In this document: positions 59,210-64,000 of the stretch, piece by piece
Layout of the letters: each line of letters begins with the position of its first letter
Numbering within the stretch: position 1 is the stretch's first letter
Assembly: GCA_019188255.1 (NCBI GenBank)
Contig: JAETXT010000006.1
Span: 1,054,001-1,118,000, forward strand
Origin: Verticillium longisporum
Taxonomy: Eukaryota > Ascomycota > Sordariomycetes > Glomerellales > Plectosphaerellaceae
Reading direction: 5' to 3'
Length of the DNA stretch: 64,000 nucleotides
Program-made: the position numbers and the translations under genes
Notes under the pieces: generated by a model
What the model saw: the letters and a program-made list of their open reading frames with translations, nothing else
Told to the model about the DNA's origin: nothing
Databases searched by the model: none

Positions 59210-61325
59210 ATGGGTGAACAATTTGCGGCCTCTGAGCCTTTCACCATCAAGGATGAGCCAATTGAGAATCTGCGACCACTGAAGGTCATCGTCATCGGGG
59301 CGGGATTCTCGGGGATATACACAACAATCCGGTTCGTGGACGCGACCCCAATTGGACATGTTGACCATTGACGGTGTGTGTCACAGGCTATCCCAGCGGC
59401 TGAAGAATGTCAAGATCCAGACTTACGAACAGAATGAGGAGACCGCAGGTGTATGGTAGGTCGAGTTCCCTCGAGCGGAATGATTGGAAGCTCGAAGCTC
59501 ATCAGCTTTCAGGTGGATGAACCGTTACCCTGGCATCGCTTGCGACATCCCATGTAAGTGTCGAGGCACATTCGCCAGACTTCCTACTGCTCCCGTGGCA
59601 CACTTCAAGGCTGACAGAGACTTGGGATAGCCTATTCCTATCAATTCAGCTTTGCTCCGACCCCAAACTGGTCCTCGCTGTATGCACCAGGACCGGAAAT
59701 CCGCACGTATATGCAGGGAGTTGCTCAAAAGTATGGCGCAAACCGATTCATCAAGACATCCCACGCTGTCGAGCGCTGTGTTTGGAACGCTCGTCAAAGA
59801 CAATGGCATGTAACAACTTCCCTGCGAGACCTTTCTCATGGCTTGCCTAGGTTTGCTAATACTTGAAAACAGGGAGGTCAAAGTCCAGGATCTCAAGTCC
59901 GGCCTAGTCTTTGAGGAGACAGCTGATCTTGTAATTTCGGCTAAGGGCGGCCTTAACCAGATCAAATGGCCTAAGATCAAAGGCATAGAAGAGTACCAGG
60001 GTAAATTAATGCATTCTGCTGCATGGGATGAAAGGTGAGCCAACAGTAACCCTGGTTGGAATCTTCATTGGTCTGATCGGCACATGGCAGTGTTGATTTG
60101 CGCAACAAGCGAGTTGGAGTCATCGGTAATGGCTCCAGCGCTATTCAGATTGTGCCCGCGATTCAAAAGCTTGATGGAATCAAGGTCTGGAATCTCGCGC
60201 GAAGCCCGACCTGGGTTTCGACTTCATTTGGCGATCTGGCCATGACCAAGATGGGAATGGACCCCAAGATCAACATATGTGCGTCTGCAGTGTTCGTCTG
60301 AATCGGAGACCCCAGCAACTAACAATGAACCAAACCCAGTTCCCGAGGAGCATAAAAAGCGCGTCACAGATGACCCTGAGCTCTTTTACAAACTCCGCAA
60401 GACGCTCGAAGAAGAGGCTTCCAAGAAGTATCGTTTCGCCCTGAGAGGCTCGGAAGAACAAGCCATTGCTCTGGAGAAGTTTACAAACCACATGAAGGAA
60501 CAACTGAAAGGCCGGCCTGACCTTTATGAAGCAATCATTCCAACGTTTGCTCCCGGATGCCGGAGACTCACTCCCGGCCCAGGATACCTCGAGGCACTAA
60601 AAGAGGAGAACGTGACCTTCAGTAATACGCCGATTGAACAGCTGACTTCGACGGGTCTCAAGCTCCAGACAGGCGAGCAGGTTGATCTGGATGCGATTGT
60701 CTGCGCCACTGGCTTTGATATTCAGGCGGCACCTTCGTTTTCCGTCACTGGTCGCAACGGCATAACGCTACAGGAGAGATGGTCGCCTCATCCAGAGACA
60801 TATCTCGCCATTGCCGTGGACGGATTTCCGAACTTCTTCCTCATCGGCGGGCCCAACTCCGGTCTTGGCTCCGGCAGCCTCCTCACCGTCCTCGAGGCCC
60901 AGGCTGACTATGCGATCAAGATGATCCGAAAGTTGCAAAAGGAGGACTACGCGACTTGTGAGATCCGGCCGGAACTCGTCGCCGACTTCAGTCGTTATAT
61001 CGATGAGTACTTCAAACAGACCGTGTACACGGAAGACTGCTCGTCTTGGTATCGCTCATACGACAAGGGTGATCGTATCGTCGGGCTCTGGCCCGGATCG
61101 TCACTGCATTGCCTCGAGGCACTGCGAGCGCCGCGATGGGAGGACTTTGTCTTCGAAAATGTTGAGCCTAAAGGCAACTTACTGAGGTGGCTGGGCAGCG
61201 GCATCAGTTTGACGCTCAGCGACGGTGATCCTGCGTGGTACATAGATCCACGTTATGTTGACGTGCCAGAGGAGGGGAGGCCTGAGGAGGCGCAGGTTTA
61301 CCATCAGCGACCATTTTCGCACTAG
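59210..61325 (+). CDS. Baeyer-Villiger-type flavin monooxygenase
   Basis: A multi-exon gene; ATG at 59210, stop at 61323-61325. Motifs in order: the first Rossmann fold VIVIGAGFSGIYTTIR, MNRYPGIACDIPSYSYQFSF, the Baeyer-Villiger fingerprint YQGKLMHSAAWDE (F/Y-x-G-x3-H-x3-W-D form), and the second Rossmann fold VGVIGNGSSAIQ for NADPH. The C-terminal half has VCATGFDIQAA and FFLIGGPNSGLGSGSLL. The exon join near 59813 works in frame only with a GC-AG intron (donor GCATGT), giving RQWEVKVQDL. It should oxidise ketones to esters or lactones using FAD, NADPH and O2. Such enzymes occur in secondary metabolism and in steroid or cyclic ketone catabolism. No biosynthetic partner genes adjoin, so the substrate is unknown. 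Confidence 0.88.
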
Positions 61326-62067
61326 CTGCAGGCCGACGATGTTGCTCCGGGAGCGGTTCTCTTTGTTTTCAAGAGTATCGCTCAGATGCGACGAGCCTTA
61401 CCTTATCAGCGTAGAGCAGCGTGGAGAGGGAGAACCGATAGCTAAACAACACATTCGGGCGACTACTTGTCTTGTATTTGATGGTGGCGTCCTCGTCTCA
61501 CACCCCTGAATCTCATGCCAACATTACGAGGATCTAGCCAGTCACATCCTTACCAGTGGCGTCGAGTGCCTGATCTAACCCGGCGCGTCTCATTTTCGCT
61601 CGTACATCTCGTGACTCGTCGTAGACGTTGTGGGCCATCGACCTGAACCGTCCTTGACCTCAGCCTGATGAAGATGGTTTTCGCAATATTCGCGACCACC
61701 TAACGACGCCATGTTCGTCAATCTCATTCATACTTGTATCTGGGGGATTCACCACCCAATCATGCAAACTATATTGGGCGACGGATCCCAACCCGGAAAC
61801 GGTTTAGCTCTTGGCGGCGGAGTCCATCGGCCGCTTGAAAAGGTACCTAGACCAAGGGGGCAAATGAGGCAGTGCCATGCCCAACATCCGAAGGGCCCCT
61901 CCTCTGCCGGGCCTGGGTCAATCCCGATCCTTCACCCTCGACAAATCCCCCAGTGACCAAACACCTGCCACGCCAGACGCCACAGCCATACTTACCACAC
62001 GTCCCTCGACGATGCTCAGCCGTCGCGCCGAAGACGACACGACGAGGCGCCGACGCGCCGCTCACAC
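61326..62067. other. Intergenic region and promoter of the membrane protein gene
   Basis: About 740 bp with no supported gene. The last 200 bp are C-rich on the plus strand, consistent with a promoter or 5' leader. Confidence 0.4.
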
Positions 62068-63792
62068 ATGATGTCTTCCCCGAACCCGACCGACTCGACA
62101 AACAACGGCGCCCCTGCAGGACAGCAGGTTGCCGAGCCCGGACCGAAACACTTTACGATCGGCGACGTGCATCCCGACAACGACAAGTACCGTGGCCTGA
62201 CGGGCGACATTGGGGAGCAGGATGTGAAGCAGAAGTACTTTGAGGAGGACTTTAAGTTCGTCATGCCGGATCATTTACGAAGGCCACACCAGGTCAACCC
62301 CCGAGCGGCGCCACCAGCGTCGGGCGCAGACGAACAGCGCGACTTGAACTCGTCGGCCCCTTATCCGTCCGACTTGTCGTCGACACAACTGGATGGATCC
62401 CGCTCGACTGTCTCGGAATCAACTGCCCGAGCCAAATCCGTGCCAGGCTCTGACGACGACGATGGTGTGAAGCAGTCGCTCGCCTTCAGGGTCGCCGGCA
62501 AGGTCGACAACTTGACAGACGCTGCACAGAAGGCCGTCAAGCAGCGACGGACGGACGACAGGAAAAACGGGACGATATGTGGTCTGCGGCGCAAAATCTT
62601 CTGGATCATTTTTATCATCGCATCTCTTGTCATCATCGGCCTGTCCGTGGGTCTGGGTGTCGGCTTGGCCTTGGCCAACGACAACGACTACTATGGCTCC
62701 TACTACGATGACGGCGTCGTCAATCTCGGCAACATCAGTACATCACCAGAGGCGGTCTACTTGAATACGACGCTGTCTTCCCTGAACTTTACCGACGAAT
62801 TCGGATATGACAATATTGTTGTATTCTACCAACTCAATTCGAAGGTCCTTTGCCGGTCGCTGTGGAATTCCTCCGACGAGAAGTGGACTGCTGCAGTCGT
62901 CAGTAACGAAACCCGTGGCATCGAAAAGGGCACGCCTCTTTCCTCAAATCTATATTGGTACAACGACGACAGTGGCTTTGAGGTGCGGCTGTACGCGGTC
63001 ACAGAGGACAGGACACTGAACGGGTGGATCAGCAGCTCGCACACCAACGGCAGCCTGCTCGAGTTTTGGGCCAACTCGAGCATCGCTGACTTCGACGCGA
63101 TCCCCGTGGGAGAAGGCTCGTCAATCGTCTCCAACGGCAACGAGAACTTCGGAGCGCTTGCGTTGGACATGATTGCGTATCAGGACCACAATGGCACCAT
63201 GCACCTGCTCCTAGCCAACGGCAATACCAGCGCCCCGGTCTGGGCTGCTTCGATCATGCCATTCGATGACTACCTACCAGCATGGAACACCCCCATGGCG
63301 CTGACTCCTGTGTATCAACGAGGTGATCCCAGCTTGAGTCTTTTCTACTACACCGAATTTGGTTATCTGAGACAAGTTTCGATCCACAGCGCAACAGATG
63401 TCACCCAAGTCTATGGTATCGCAGATACAGGCTCATCATTGCGACTCTACGAGGGCACACCATATACTGTCCTCGCTGCCTTCACAGCGGGCTGGAATGA
63501 TACATCTGACGATCTCAAAGTTCAGGTGCTGGGCCTAGATGGCCTGCTGTACAACTACTCTTACCAAAATGCCTGGCTGATGGCATATCAATATGGACAG
63601 TGGGCAGCCAAGGAGTATATTCCCACCATGGTGAACAGCAGAAATCCGATGGTTTTGACTGCCAACCAAGCTGGCAGAGTGTACGGCACGATTGTGCAGA
63701 ACACGTCTGTTGTGATCTATGAGTGGATGTGGGAGGGGGGCAACAGTTACAAGCCAATAGGCGTGGTGAACACAACATTGCCGTCGGGTTAG
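62068..63792 (+). CDS. Type II membrane protein with fucose-lectin-like beta-propeller ectodomain
   Basis: A single exon of 574 residues. Residues 1-170 are polar, acidic and low-complexity (cytoplasmic tail). RRKIFWIIFIIASLVIIG starts one transmembrane helix (about 177-201), preceded by basic residues, so the C-terminus should be outside. The ectodomain has many N-glycosylation sequons (NIS, NTT, NFT, NSS, NET, NGS, NTS) and repeated blades such as NIVVFYQLNSKVLCRSLW, LYWYNDDSGFEVRLYAV and LSLFYYTEFGYLRQVSIHS, resembling fungal fucose-specific lectin propellers. Typical lectin sugar-site residues cannot be confirmed. It probably sits in the plasma membrane or secretory pathway as a glycan-binding or structural protein. 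The upstream ATG at 62068 overlaps a second ATG at 62071; either could start. Confidence 0.78.
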   Translation: MMSSPNPTDSTNNGAPAGQQVAEPGPKHFTIGDVHPDNDKYRGLTGDIGEQDVKQKYFEEDFKFVMPDHLRRPHQVNPRAAPPASGADEQRDLNSSAPYPSDLSSTQLDGSRSTVSESTARAKSVPGSDDDDGVKQSLAFRVAGKVDNLTDAAQKAVKQRRTDDRKNGTICGLRRKIFWIIFIIASLVIIGLSVGLGVGLALANDNDYYGSYYDDGVVNLGNISTSPEAVYLNTTLSSLNFTDEFGYDNIVVFYQLNSKVLCRSLWNSSDEKWTAAVVSNETRGIEKGTPLSSNLYWYNDDSGFEVRLYAVTEDRTLNGWISSSHTNGSLLEFWANSSIADFDAIPVGEGSSIVSNGNENFGALALDMIAYQDHNGTMHLLLANGNTSAPVWAASIMPFDDYLPAWNTPMALTPVYQRGDPSLSLFYYTEFGYLRQVSIHSATDVTQVYGIADTGSSLRLYEGTPYTVLAAFTAGWNDTSDDLKVQVLGLDGLLYNYSYQNAWLMAYQYGQWAAKEYIPTMVNSRNPMVLTANQAGRVYGTIVQNTSVVIYEWMWEGGNSYKPIGVVNTTLPSG

Positions 63793-64000
63793 GCACGGAA
63801 CTGTCACCAAAGGAAGGAAGGATATAATATTGTATTAGCGCGCGACAATTGATTTTGCACATTTCTCAATCTTTGGGCGCCCTCTGATGCGGGCGTCTTT
63901 GCTACTTACAAGTTGTCATTACTATGCAATATGTGGACGCTATGCGATCTTCATTACTGAGTTGAGAAGACAACGAGGCAGAATGACTAATTCAGGTGGC

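Overview
The window is nuclear DNA of a filamentous ascomycete (Pezizomycotina, probably a Sordariomycete). Genes have short GT-AG introns of about 50-90 nt, encode fungus-specific families (C2H2 plus fungal_trans regulator, AA9 with CBM1, PL1 pectin lyase, M35-like aspzincin), and are interrupted by very AT-rich blocks almost devoid of CpA/TpG. Those blocks hold stop-riddled transposon relics, the signature of repeat-induced point mutation (RIP). All exon coordinates are my own reading; those quoted in full keep the frame across every junction.

Layout. 1-4390: RIP-degraded repeats (a Ty1/copia fragment abutting an inverted copia end). 4390-5040: small unmutated island without a gene. 5041-7010: RIP-degraded piggyBac relic. 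7428-9743: secreted GMC oxidoreductase. 11362-32723: a catabolic cluster of nine genes, interrupted at 13700-14513 by a Mutator-like miniature element. 33528-41170: DUF7730-like protein, secreted metallopeptidase, secreted Cys-rich protein, and a pectin lyase gene with an in-frame stop. 42440-53150: a 10.7-kb RIP block with a complete 7.57-kb copia element and a hAT relic. 53703-63792: a small secreted protein, an AA9-like protein with CBM1, a Baeyer-Villiger monooxygenase and a type II membrane protein with a lectin-like ectodomain.

The main biology is the cluster. It contains an MFS exporter, a mitochondrial fumarase-superfamily lyase of the 3-carboxymuconate cycloisomerase (PcaB) type, a homogentisate 1,2-dioxygenase paralogue, a two-finger C2H2 regulator, a thiolase, a maleylacetate reductase, a SCOT-type CoA transferase, a type-B carboxylesterase and a family III (CaiB/BaiF) CoA transferase. 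Maleylacetate reductase, CoA transferase and thiolase are the three steps from maleylacetate through 3-oxoadipate to succinyl-CoA and acetyl-CoA. A ring-cleaving dioxygenase of the homogentisate family in place of an intradiol enzyme makes this an unusual arrangement whose substrate I cannot name. Three gene pairs are divergent, and the intergenic regions of the cluster repeat a CCCCAC/GTGGGG hexamer.

Oddities worth checking: a one-base deficit in a G run that breaks the maleylacetate reductase frame at its metal-binding loop; an AA9 protein whose N-terminal His reads as Asn and whose axial Tyr reads as Ser; a TGA at codon 22 of the pectin lyase; a thiolase ending within its C-terminal glycine motif; and a 9-nt microexon in the esterase.
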